This document shows, piece after piece, positions 46,754-54,937 of a stretch of 64,000 nucleotides of DNA (the stretch's first letter is position 1; each line of letters begins with the position of its first letter). The position numbers and the translations under genes are program-made. A model generated the notes under the pieces. That model ran no database searches, was not told the DNA's origin, and saw nothing but the letters and a program-made list of their open reading frames with translations. Origin of the DNA: Alphaproteobacteria bacterium (lineage in GTDB: Bacteria > Pseudomonadota > Alphaproteobacteria > Puniceispirillales > Puniceispirillaceae). The stretch lies in the NCBI GenBank assembly GCA_016780775.1, contig JADHLI010000002.1, positions 124,001 to 188,000 of the forward strand, read 5' to 3'.

Positions 46754-47554
46754 ATGAGGCTGACAATTTATATCGATAGTAAAGGCCGGATCATTCCGGC
46801 AAATAATATCAGTGCGCCTGCGCGCGCTTACCCTATTTGTGTGGAAAAGCAAAACCGTAAATTACGCATTTTTGTCTCTAAGAAAGCCTTAACACGCCCA
46901 CTATCTGCCCTCATCAATCATATTCGCATGATGAAGGATTGTACGATTGAATTAGTTTCCGAGTTACCAAATTTAAAATCAGATTTTTTTGACAAACCTA
47001 TTTCTTGCTTTCTGCGGCTAGGGCAAGCTTGCCTTGAATTGTTTGAAAAGAATCATGATGGCCAATTTCTGAGCCATATAGATTTTTGGGAAGATATAGC
47101 AGAGGACGCCGATCAACTCCCCTTTGATATCACAAATCTTACCAAATTAAAAATCGGCCATCTCGACACACCAACCGCACTTGCTCAGCTTTTACAAAAT
47201 GAAACCGCTAAGGCTGCCTTTTATCGTTTTACCGCAGAACAGGAGCTGGCCCTTGTAAAATTACCTGAAAATATGGTGCATCCACCAATTGCCGAAGATT
47301 CGCTTGCCCCCCTACGCGAAGCTGTGTCGGATAACACCTATTATATGTGGCTACAAATTGCCGGACAAATTGCCATCGCCACTGGCCAGTCACTGCGGCA
47401 GTTTGGGCATCTTCAACTCAGCGGCTGGCCAGAAACCGGCATGCATCCCTTTGTAAAACTTCTTCTTCCCATAGCCAGTGAATTTGAACGCCCCAAAAAT
47501 TACCGTCTTATAACCGTTACCTACCTTATTCATCAAAAAGCCTACATTCTTTAA
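46754..47554 (+). CDS. Unrecognised 266-residue protein
   Basis: An ATG with AGGG upstream opens a soluble, mixed alpha-beta protein with no motif I recognise. It begins MRLTIYIDSKGRIIPANNIS, contains VSKKALTRPLSALINHIRMM, EDADQLPFDITNLTKLKIGH, TAEQELALVKLPENMVHPPI, DNTYYMWLQIAGQIAIATGQ and ends near RLITVTYLIHQKAYIL. There is no signal peptide or clear membrane helix. It is isolated: it diverges from DUF1285 and lies 267 bp before the ArsR gene. Base composition is somewhat more A/T-rich than neighbours, consistent with an accessory gene. Coding status is supported by length and start signal only. Confidence 0.65.
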   Translation: MRLTIYIDSKGRIIPANNISAPARAYPICVEKQNRKLRIFVSKKALTRPLSALINHIRMMKDCTIELVSELPNLKSDFFDKPISCFLRLGQACLELFEKNHDGQFLSHIDFWEDIAEDADQLPFDITNLTKLKIGHLDTPTALAQLLQNETAKAAFYRFTAEQELALVKLPENMVHPPIAEDSLAPLREAVSDNTYYMWLQIAGQIAIATGQSLRQFGHLQLSGWPETGMHPFVKLLLPIASEFERPKNYRLITVTYLIHQKAYIL

Positions 47555-47821
47555 TGTCGTTCGCTCTTTAAATATTCAACATCCTCAGCCTTTTTACTAA
47601 CTCATCTTATCTACATTTACCTCTGCTTTATTAAGGGCTGATATTTTTGGCATGATTCCGTAGGGAGCATATCGAAAACATCTATTTTGGTGATAAAGGC
47701 GCAAAACGCTTACAGAAATTTAATAATTTATAACAACCTAAAATTGCTTTTTTTAATTTATTTATTACCTTATATTACTATCTAATTTATATCTTCTATA
47801 GAAAATGAAATAGACAACGCC

Positions 47822-48151
47822 ATGCCGAGACCGCCCGAATTGGATGACCCGTTATCACGTTCCACTGCTATTTTAAAGGCGATCAGCAATCAGCGACGCT
47901 TGCAGATTTTGAATCACTTAGCAGATGGTGCAGAGAGATCAGTATCAGAAATTGAAAAATTTCTGCCAGATTTGAGCCAGTCTGCATTATCCCAGCATTT
48001 AGGGCGCTTGCGCCAAGCAGAAATTGTAAAAACACGGCGAGCCTCGCAAACTATCTATTACTCTATTGAAGACCAGAACGTGGTACGAATTCTGCGATTG
48101 CTGAAACATATTTATGCAGAAGACCCAGCCCTTCATTTACGCAAAAACTAA
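47822..48151 (+). CDS. ArsR-family winged-helix regulator
   Basis: This 109-residue regulator reads STAILKAISNQRRLQILNHL, ERSVSEIEKFLPDLSQSALS, QHLGRLRQAEIVKTRRASQT, IYYSIEDQNVVRILRLLKHI, the canonical ArsR fold. It resembles the BigR/SqrR group in length and in its position beside a TauE/SafE exporter, but it contains no cysteine at all. The thiol sensing known from those proteins is therefore not available to it. The 172 bp to the next gene has no recognised operator. Confidence 0.9.
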   Translation: MPRPPELDDPLSRSTAILKAISNQRRLQILNHLADGAERSVSEIEKFLPDLSQSALSQHLGRLRQAEIVKTRRASQTIYYSIEDQNVVRILRLLKHIYAEDPALHLRKN

Positions 48152-48323
48152 TGCTCTTTGCTTTTCTATGTAATTTGGTTCTATAACCCAAAAAAGAGTG
48201 CTAGCTACTTTACTGCGGTCGCTTGATTCTTCTGTCTAAAAGTGGCACAACACAATCCTGATATGCAGTTTTCGGTTTGAGCTGCTCGACATTCGCGCGC
48301 AAGCGTCTCAGGTAACCTGTTAT

Positions 48324-49238
48324 ATGTATATTTATCTTCCCATTGCTGAAGTTTCGATGCATATCGCCGTGGTGATCGGCCTTGGCGGGGGAATAGGCTT
48401 TTTATCTGGAATGTTTGGTGTTGGCGGCGGGTTTTTGATGACCCCAATGCTGATCTTTTTAGGTGTGCCACCTGCGGTTGCGGTGTCGACAGAAGCAAAC
48501 CAGATTGTTGCCTCTTCTGTCTCTGGCGTGCTGGCGCATTGGCGGCGCGGCAATGTAGACTTTAAAATGGGCGCTGTATTGCTCACTGGCGGTCTTGTTG
48601 GCTCCTCGTTAGGGGTATTGTTATTTTCTATCTTGCGCGATATCGGCCAGATTGATCTGGTTATCAAACTTTCCTATGTGGTGTTTTTGGGGATCATTGG
48701 TGCGCTGATGCTCATGGAAAGCGTGCGCGCTATCATGCGCACTAGGCAGCCTGGTGCACGGCGTTCAAAAATGCATCAGCATAACTGGATGCACGGCTTG
48801 CCGCTAAAGATGCGATTTCGTAAATCTAAGCTTTATATCAGTGCGCTTCTGCCTTTTTTCCTCGCTGCTTTTGTGGGTGTCCTATCCGCCATCATGGGGG
48901 TTGGCGGCGGATTTATTTTGGTTCCAGCGATGATTTATCTGCTTGGAATGCCGACCTATGTGGTTATCGGAACCTCTCTTTTCCAAATTATTTTTGTTAC
49001 TGCCAACATCACCTTATTGCAGTCCGTGCAGACCCAGACGGTTGATTTTGTGCTGGCGGGGCTGCTGTTATTTGGCGCGGTCATAGGCGCACAGTTTGGC
49101 GCGCGTGTTGGCGTCAAGCTTCGCGGCGAGCAATTGCGCGGATTACTTGCGCTTATCGTTTTGATGGTATCGCTAAAGCTTGGATTTGATCTTATCGTTA
49201 CGCCAGAAGATGTCTTTTCAGTGGAGATACTGAAATGA
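48324..49238 (+). CDS. TauE/SafE-family anion (sulfite) exporter
   Basis: This 304-residue, eight-helix membrane protein has two repeated halves, each with the motif GxxSGMxGVGGGF: GIGFLSGMFGVGGGFLMTPM and GVLSAIMGVGGGFILVPAMI. Members export sulfite, sulfoacetate or related anions. Here the specific anion is inferred from its partner: the next gene overlaps it by four bases (ATGA) and is of the TIGR02186 family found with this transporter. A basic loop (RTRQPGARRSKMHQHNW) lies between the halves. Confidence 0.9.
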   Translation: MYIYLPIAEVSMHIAVVIGLGGGIGFLSGMFGVGGGFLMTPMLIFLGVPPAVAVSTEANQIVASSVSGVLAHWRRGNVDFKMGAVLLTGGLVGSSLGVLLFSILRDIGQIDLVIKLSYVVFLGIIGALMLMESVRAIMRTRQPGARRSKMHQHNWMHGLPLKMRFRKSKLYISALLPFFLAAFVGVLSAIMGVGGGFILVPAMIYLLGMPTYVVIGTSLFQIIFVTANITLLQSVQTQTVDFVLAGLLLFGAVIGAQFGARVGVKLRGEQLRGLLALIVLMVSLKLGFDLIVTPEDVFSVEILK

Positions 49239-49999
49239 TATCTAAAAAGCGTCTTTCTTCCCTATTTGCTAGCCTGATATTTTTGTGGGCCACCAGTTTT
49301 GTGCCTGTATCCGCCAATACGCTGGTTGCTGACCTCTCGCTAGAGGAAGTCGCGATTACCACCGATTTTAATGGTGAGAGCCTGTTGCTATTTGGTGCTG
49401 TTGATAATGCCTATGAGGACGATATTATTGTTGAGTTTAAAGGGCCTGCTCTGAAGATTGCCAGCCGCAAGAAAGAACAGATAAGCGGTATCTGGGTTAA
49501 CAGGCAAACAGTGAATTGGCGAAATGCTCCAAGCTTTTATCATTTATTTTCCACCCGGGCGATTGACGATTTCCTTAGCCCAGAACAGCAGCGCGAATTG
49601 GCTATCGGCTACCGCAATTTGGGTTTGCGGCCACAAAATTCCAGCCTTCCAGCAGAAGGGCTAAATAAGTGGATAGAAGCCCTAAACCGAAATATGGTGG
49701 AAAGGGGCTTGTGGTTTCAACATGATGGCGGGGTGACTATAAATCGGGGTGTACTTTTCCGTGCACCTGTGTCCCTGCCAGCGAATATACTACCAGGCGA
49801 TTACGATGTACGGGTATTACATATCAAGGGCGGAAAACTGATTGCAGAAGACCGCACTTCCATTCAGGTGGCCAAACGCGGTATAGGGGCTTTCATTTAC
49901 CAGGCAGCACATGAATATTCAGTGTTTTATGGGCTTTTTGCTATCGCCTTTGCTGTATTAGCTGGGTGGGCAGCCGCAGCCGCCTTCAGAAAAACGTAA
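49235..49999 (+). CDS. TIGR02186-family membrane-anchored periplasmic protein
   Basis: This 254-residue protein has a signal peptide (SSLFASLIFLWATSFVPVSA), a beta-rich periplasmic domain (LVADLSLEEVAITTDFNGES, LLLFGAVDNAYEDDIIVEFK, PGDYDVRVLHIKGGKLIAED) and a C-terminal membrane helix (YGLFAIAFAVLAGWAAAAAF). TIGR02186 proteins occur almost always beside a TauE/SafE transporter in alphaproteobacteria; their role is unknown, plausibly as a partner subunit. The ATG overlaps the transporter's stop by four bases. Confidence 0.85.
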   Translation: MISKKRLSSLFASLIFLWATSFVPVSANTLVADLSLEEVAITTDFNGESLLLFGAVDNAYEDDIIVEFKGPALKIASRKKEQISGIWVNRQTVNWRNAPSFYHLFSTRAIDDFLSPEQQRELAIGYRNLGLRPQNSSLPAEGLNKWIEALNRNMVERGLWFQHDGGVTINRGVLFRAPVSLPANILPGDYDVRVLHIKGGKLIAEDRTSIQVAKRGIGAFIYQAAHEYSVFYGLFAIAFAVLAGWAAAAAFRKT

Positions 50000-50143
50000 G
50001 ACCTAGATTTGGTGATATTTTACTGATCAGAATTATTTGCTTTTTAATATTATTTACTTTTTAAAATCATTTGTTCATGGACGTAGCTGGCCTTCAGACC
50101 TATTCTATAATCTGGTAAACTTAGGGCTAAAAGGATAAGGAAT

Positions 50144-50617
50144 ATGGCTTCAAAAAACACAAAATTCCTGCTGGTTCTTGTAGATGACAGTGATGAGCTG
50201 CATCAGGCTCTGCATTATGCTTGCAAGCGCGCAGTATCGGCAGATATGCGCATTGCCTTGTTATATGTTGTGGCACCTGCTGAATTTGCCCATTGGGCAG
50301 GGGTTGGCGAGTTGATGCGGCAAGAAGCACGTGAATATGCCGAAGAGAAAATGCGTAGCCATGCAGATTATGTTCAAAATCTGACCGGCAAAGCCCCGCT
50401 GATGCATATCAGAGAGGGCAAAGCCGTAGATGAGGTAATCAACCTTATCAATGATGAAACAGATATCAGCCTTTTGGTTCTAGGCGCAGACACTAAATCA
50501 GATAGTGCTGGGCCTGTTATCTCTTACCTGACCGGACGGGGTGTGGCTTCATGCAGAACCCCTATCGTCATCGTGCCTGGCAATATGACAGATGAGCAGA
50601 TTGACGCCCTGACCTAA
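50144..50617 (+). CDS. Universal stress protein (UspA family)
   Basis: This 157-residue single-domain Usp reads KFLLVLVDDSDELHQALHYA, CKRAVSADMRIALLYVVAPA, then MHIREGKAVDEVINLINDET and DISLLVLGADTKSDSAGPVI, SYLTGRGVASCRTPIVIVPG. The ATP-binding Usp motif G2xG9xS/T is seen only in part (LGADTK...GPVIS), so nucleotide binding is uncertain. AAGGA precedes the ATG. It stands alone between the TIGR02186 gene and a cyclophilin. Confidence 0.88.
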   Translation: MASKNTKFLLVLVDDSDELHQALHYACKRAVSADMRIALLYVVAPAEFAHWAGVGELMRQEAREYAEEKMRSHADYVQNLTGKAPLMHIREGKAVDEVINLINDETDISLLVLGADTKSDSAGPVISYLTGRGVASCRTPIVIVPGNMTDEQIDALT

Positions 50618-50707
50618 TCGCTCTATCTAACGCCCGGAGGCTGTTCAGATATTGATATCGCTTAAGGCGGCTAAATCTGTTAGCGCCAAGAAAAGGATGT
50701 ACCAAAG

Positions 50708-51235
50708 ATGTTCAAAAAAGTAAGATTATTTTTTCTATTTTTAACCGGAGCCACTGTTCTTATTATGACTAGTCAAACCACTAAAGCAGAAACCACCCAC
50801 CTTATTCTGGATACCACCAAAGGCCAGATCGAAATTGAATTAAAGCCAGATTTAGCACCAAACCACGTGGCGCGTATCACAGAGCTTGCAGCCGAAGGAT
50901 TTTATGACGGGATTATCTTCCACCGTGTTATTCCGGGCTTTATGGCGCAAACAGGCGATCCAACAGGAACAGGCATGGGCGGATCTGGTCAGAAGATAGA
51001 CGCAGAATTTACCGATTATCAATATATTGAAGGCACAGTTGGTATGGCACGTTCTATGAACCCAGATAGCGGGGATAGCCAGTTTTTCATCTGCTTTGAT
51101 GGGTGTGGTCATCTGACCGGCCAATATACCGTTTGGGGTCAGGTTTCCAGAGGTATGGAAGTGGTGCACGAAATAAATGCTGGTGAGCCGCCTGCTGAGC
51201 CAGATAGCATTGTCAGCACTAGTCTAGTGGAATAG
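50708..51235 (+). CDS. Periplasmic cyclophilin-type peptidyl-prolyl isomerase
   Basis: This 175-residue cyclophilin has an N-terminal signal (VRLFFLFLTGATVLIMTSQT then TKA), so it acts outside the cytoplasm on proline bonds during folding. Catalytic-fold motifs are FYDGIIFHRVIPGFMAQTGD, GTGMGGSGQKIDAEF, GTVGMARSMNPDSGDSQFFI and LTGQYTVWGQVSRGMEVV. AAGGA lies upstream of the ATG. Its stop codon lies inside the first unit of a 17-bp tandem triplication. Confidence 0.92.
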   Translation: MFKKVRLFFLFLTGATVLIMTSQTTKAETTHLILDTTKGQIEIELKPDLAPNHVARITELAAEGFYDGIIFHRVIPGFMAQTGDPTGTGMGGSGQKIDAEFTDYQYIEGTVGMARSMNPDSGDSQFFICFDGCGHLTGQYTVWGQVSRGMEVVHEINAGEPPAEPDSIVSTSLVE

Positions 51236-51274
51236 CTGGCCTAGTGGAATAGTGGGCCTAGTGGAATAGTGGGC
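51224..51274. repeat. Three 17-bp tandem units across the cyclophilin stop
   Basis: CTAGTGGAATAGCTGGC (51224-51240) is followed by two identical copies of CTAGTGGAATAGTGGGC (51241-51257 and 51258-51274). The first unit contains the stop of the cyclophilin gene (51233-51235). It looks like recent slippage expansion in a gene-end region. Confidence 0.9.
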
Positions 51275-51290
51275 CCAATATTTAGAAAGA

Positions 51291-51322
51291 TTGGTGTTTA
51301 GGTAGTTTGGTGTTTAGGTAGC
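51291..51322. repeat. Two 16-bp tandem units across the rarD stop
   Basis: TTGGTGTTTAGGTAG occurs at 51291-51305 and 51307-51321, with one base between, a 16-bp period. The rarD stop (51298-51300) lies in the first unit and the last codons of RarD in the second, so duplication reused the gene end without breaking the frame. Confidence 0.9.
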
Positions 51323-52197
51323 CGGGCGAACTGAAACAGCAAAGCTGCCCAAATAAAGCCAAAGGCTAGCAAATCTTCCAAGCTAAACGGCTCATTAAAA
51401 ATGAAAATCCCAACCAGCAATTGCAGGCTAGGGTTTATATAAAACAAGAAACCGGTGAGGCTTAGAGCCAAAAACCGGTTTCCCATGTGAAATAACACCA
51501 AAGGCACGGAAGTTACTATTCCAGATGCCAGTGCCATCACCACCCCATAGCTGGTGCCATCTAAAAAGAAAGAGCCGCTACCTGAATTTTGAACAAATGT
51601 CACATAAAGCAGATAGCCAAGCATGAAGGGGGCTATCATCAACAGCTCAACCGCCATACCTGTAAAGGCATCGATGTTTATTCGCTTGCGCACCACTGCA
51701 TAAACAGCAAAGCTGGCACCAATAAGCAACGCGATATAAGGAACATCGTCTAATTGTGTGGCTTTAATCAGCACACCTATAGTGGCCGCAGATAAAGCAA
51801 GCCAGCCACGCCTATCTAGCTTTTCACCAAATAGTACCAAGCCTAGCGCAATAGCTAGCAATGGATAGATGAAATAGCCAAAGGCAGATTCGATTATTTG
51901 ATCTCTATCGATAGCATATAAAAAGGCGGTCCAGTTCGTAGTCACAAGGCAGGCTCCTAAAAATAACCCACCTAGCTGTTTTTTAGTTTCAATAGTTGTG
52001 AATAATTTACGCCCATCTCCAGACAGCACAAGCAAACCAGCAATAAAGACCGCCGCCCAAATAGCGCGATGTGCTAACACCTCATCCAAGGCATAGGCCA
52101 TTAGGAAATGAAAGAAAATAGGGCAGATGCCCCATAGAACTGGGCTAGCAATCGCCGCCATAACCCCCAGTTGCCGCGGGGACGCATTTGAAAACAT
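51298..52197 (-). CDS. rarD: RarD/EamA-family drug/metabolite transporter
   Basis: This 299-residue, ten-helix inner-membrane transporter is of the RarD branch of the DMT superfamily. It reads GVMAAIASPVLWGICPIFFH, LAHRAIWAAVFIAGLLVLSG, NWTAFLYAIDRDQIIESAFG, YFIYPLLAIALGLVLFGEKL (RarD signature) and FLFYINPSLQLLVGIFIFNE. The substrate is unknown; RarD was named from chloramphenicol phenotypes. It converges on the cyclophilin with a 62-bp repeat-rich gap. The ATG has GAGGAG upstream. Confidence 0.9.
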   Translation of the reverse strand: MFSNASPRQLGVMAAIASPVLWGICPIFFHFLMAYALDEVLAHRAIWAAVFIAGLLVLSGDGRKLFTTIETKKQLGGLFLGACLVTTNWTAFLYAIDRDQIIESAFGYFIYPLLAIALGLVLFGEKLDRRGWLALSAATIGVLIKATQLDDVPYIALLIGASFAVYAVVRKRINIDAFTGMAVELLMIAPFMLGYLLYVTFVQNSGSGSFFLDGTSYGVVMALASGIVTSVPLVLFHMGNRFLALSLTGFLFYINPSLQLLVGIFIFNEPFSLEDLLAFGFIWAALLFQFARLPKHQTT

Positions 52198-52225
52198 AAG
52201 CCAGGCTGCTCCTCAACTATTCATC

Positions 52226-53482
52226 CTATCCGTTAAGGATCACCCGAAAATCATTAACATTTGTTTTAGTAGGGCCAGTGATAATCTGGTTCTCTAACGC
52301 GGCAAAAAATCCATGGCTGTCATTATCTTCTAAGCGCGCTTTTGCATCTATCTCCAGATTTTCTGCTCTGGCAAGCGTATCTGGGGTTATATAAGCACCA
52401 GCTACAGCCAGCGCACCATCTATGCCATCTGTATCTGCGGCAAGGCCAAAAAATGCGCCTTGCAAAGCCAGCGCATGAATAAATTCAGCATTCCGTCCCC
52501 CCTTGCCAGCCCCCCTAACAATCACCGTAGTCTCTCCGCCTGAAATAAGCGCTGTTTGCGGCGGACTGGCTTTGGCAATTTCTGCCATTTCAGCTGCTAG
52601 GGCACAGCTTTCCCCTTCAAGCGCATCACCTAGAATAACGGGATTATAACCGGCCTTGCGGGCGACCTCTGCTGCTGCTTGCAATGATTTCATCGGTGTT
52701 GCTAGCACCCGCATCTCAGATTTAGATAGGCACGCATCTCCTGAAAAAGGGGTCTCACACGCATCAGACTGCAAATGCGCATACACCGGCGCTGGCACCT
52801 CTATCTGATAGCGCATCAGAATATCCATAGCTTGCTGGGCGGTGCTGTCATCCCCAACGGTGGGACCAGAGGCGATAACAGCTGGGTCATCACCCGGCAC
52901 GTCAGAGATAGCAAAGCTCAATGTTTTCGCTGGATAGGCAGCACCAGCTAACTGCCCCCCCTTTACCATTGAGAGATGTTTACGCACGCAATTCATTTCA
53001 TCTATAGGCGCGCCAGCCTTTAGCAATTGGCCTGTAATATCCTGCTTGGTCTGAAAACCGATATTTGGGTGCGGCAAACAAAACAGGCTAGAGCCGCCAC
53101 CAGAAACTAAGACCACCATCAAATCATTATCACCTAAATGGCTAGCTGCCTCAAGAATCTTACCGGCAGCCTGCAAGCCTCGCTGGTCTGGAACTGGATG
53201 CGCCGCTTCGATAATCTCGATTTGCATACACGGGCTGCTATGCCCATCTGGTACAATCACTAACCCTTCTAGCCGTGCCCGCAACTCTGGCGGCGCGGCA
53301 GCTTCAAAGGCACTAGCCATTACCGCTGATGCTTTGCCAAATCCAGTAACAAAGATACGCCCTGTCGGGGCTACCGCCAGTGTTTCGGCTACAGCAGCTG
53401 CAATAAAATTTTCAGGATGGGCCGTTTGAACAGCTGCATCAAACATAGCCTTCATTAGGTTAATTTTTTCATCTGGGGACAT
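52226..53482 (-). CDS. Glycerate 2-kinase (GckA/TtuD, MOFRL family)
   Basis: This 418-residue class II glycerate kinase phosphorylates D-glycerate to 2-phosphoglycerate in photorespiratory/serine or tartrate-type pathways. It shows GRIFVTGFGKASAVMASAFE, GLVIVPDGHSSPCMQIEIIE, AAHPVPDQRGLQAAGKILEA, LMVVLVSGGGSSLFCLPHPN, RKHLSMVKGGQLAGAAYPAK, LSFAISDVPGDDPAVIASGP and the MOFRL end (ALISGGETTVIVRGAGKGGR, NAEFIHALALQG). GGGAG is upstream of the ATG. It is 14 bp from the flavoprotein gene on the same strand. Confidence 0.93.
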   Translation of the reverse strand: MSPDEKINLMKAMFDAAVQTAHPENFIAAAVAETLAVAPTGRIFVTGFGKASAVMASAFEAAAPPELRARLEGLVIVPDGHSSPCMQIEIIEAAHPVPDQRGLQAAGKILEAASHLGDNDLMVVLVSGGGSSLFCLPHPNIGFQTKQDITGQLLKAGAPIDEMNCVRKHLSMVKGGQLAGAAYPAKTLSFAISDVPGDDPAVIASGPTVGDDSTAQQAMDILMRYQIEVPAPVYAHLQSDACETPFSGDACLSKSEMRVLATPMKSLQAAAEVARKAGYNPVILGDALEGESCALAAEMAEIAKASPPQTALISGGETTVIVRGAGKGGRNAEFIHALALQGAFFGLAADTDGIDGALAVAGAYITPDTLARAENLEIDAKARLEDNDSHGFFAALENQIITGPTKTNVNDFRVILNG

Positions 53483-53496
53483 CTACAAGCTCCCTT

Positions 53497-54735
53497 TTAG
53501 GCCATCAATGTTTTAAGCAATGATTTCAAGGAGAATTCTGGATCAGCAATATCTTGCGGGTCAGGATGTGTACCAGCCTCAAGGCATTTCTTACCTATCA
53601 TATAGGCCTGCCCGTCATTTGCCGCCTCCACTGCAACCAGACAACCATCTAGCCAGCTCCAAACAGACAAGCTGTTTTCACGTCGCCCTTTGCGGGTGAT
53701 GGTAACAAGCTTTTCAGAGGAAGTCGGCACAAGTCCGGCCATCTGAAATTTTACATCATACTGATCAGACCAGAACCACCAGGCTTCAACTGGCGGCATC
53801 TCGCTAGCTGTAATAGCCGCCGCAGCCAATGATGCGCTAAACTGGGCGTGATGAATAGATTCTATACGTATCTCGCTTAAGTCAGGGGCGCGCGCCACAT
53901 CCCCTATCGCCCAGATATGGGCAGCTTCTGTTTGATAATGCGCTGAGACCAGCACACCATTACTCACCGCTAACCCAGCCTGCTCTGCCAGCTTGGTTTC
54001 AGGGGTAACCCCAATACCCGCTAGTACCATGTCAGCATCCAAAGTCCGGCCATCTGATAGAACAACACCGCTGCAATGCCCGTCCCTATCACATAAAATA
54101 TTATCAACACCGACGCCGCAATGGATTTGCACGTCATTATGTCGGTGCAATTCTGCGCAATAATCTGATAATGGCGGCGAGGCAACACGCGCAAGCAAGC
54201 GCGGCGCCATTTCCACAATTTGCACCTCTACCCCTGCTGCTGTCAAAGAAGCGGCCGCTTCCAGCCCGATATAGCCGCCGCCGATCACCACCGCTTTTTT
54301 TGCATTGGCAACATGGGCGCGTATCGCGCGCGCCTCACGGGCAACCCGCAGCACAAAAACACCTTGCGCATCACTGCCCATTACAGGCAACTGGCGCGGG
54401 CTTGCTCCAGCGGCAATAACCAGCTCTGAATAGCCCTCGCGCCTACCATCCGCCAACTCTATCAGCTGAGCGTTTCTGTCAATTGCCGTCACATCACAAC
54501 CAGGCTGAAAATCAATATCAAACACCTCAAACCAGTCTGATTTGCGTAGCAGAAACATATCTTCCGATGCGCCTTTCTCAGCCTTTAGATAGGTTTTGGA
54601 CAAAGGTGGGCGTTGTAACGGCAACCCTTCTTCACGATCAAAGATAGTAATCTCACCTTCAAAGCCATGCTGACGCAACCGCTCTGCACAGGACAGACCA
54701 GCATGGCTTGCTCCAATGATGATAATTCTGCTCAT
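53497..54735 (-). CDS. FAD-dependent ferredoxin reductase-like oxidoreductase
   Basis: This 412-residue flavoprotein is of the putidaredoxin/rhodocoxin reductase type: the FAD motif IIIIGASHAGLSCAERLRQH, FDREEGLPLQRPPLSKTYL, the NAD motif KAVVIGGGYIGLEAAASLTA and the FAD-binding end HIWAIGDVARAPDLSEI. The C-terminal reductase domain (WWFWSDQYDVKFQMAGLVPT) matches. Such enzymes transfer NADH electrons to a [2Fe-2S] ferredoxin for Rieske oxygenases or P450s, but neither is adjacent. ATG 54735 has GAGGAAG upstream. It diverges from the FMN dehydrogenase. Confidence 0.9.
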   Translation of the reverse strand: MSRIIIIGASHAGLSCAERLRQHGFEGEITIFDREEGLPLQRPPLSKTYLKAEKGASEDMFLLRKSDWFEVFDIDFQPGCDVTAIDRNAQLIELADGRREGYSELVIAAGASPRQLPVMGSDAQGVFVLRVAREARAIRAHVANAKKAVVIGGGYIGLEAAASLTAAGVEVQIVEMAPRLLARVASPPLSDYCAELHRHNDVQIHCGVGVDNILCDRDGHCSGVVLSDGRTLDADMVLAGIGVTPETKLAEQAGLAVSNGVLVSAHYQTEAAHIWAIGDVARAPDLSEIRIESIHHAQFSASLAAAAITASEMPPVEAWWFWSDQYDVKFQMAGLVPTSSEKLVTITRKGRRENSLSVWSWLDGCLVAVEAANDGQAYMIGKKCLEAGTHPDPQDIADPEFSLKSLLKTLMA

Positions 54736-54937
54736 ATCTTCCTCATCTGGCAGGTATATAAACCCTTTTTCACCATAGGGCATAACCAGCTCTGAATATA
54801 AATAATTTTTTGCCAGAATGAATAAAACTGGCTATGAAAAAACATCCGATCACAGATGACGATGCTATTTAACCCTGCCATAATAGGGGCAGAGATTAAT
54901 CTGGCGGCGCACAAGCTAATATTTGAAAGTGAAGATC

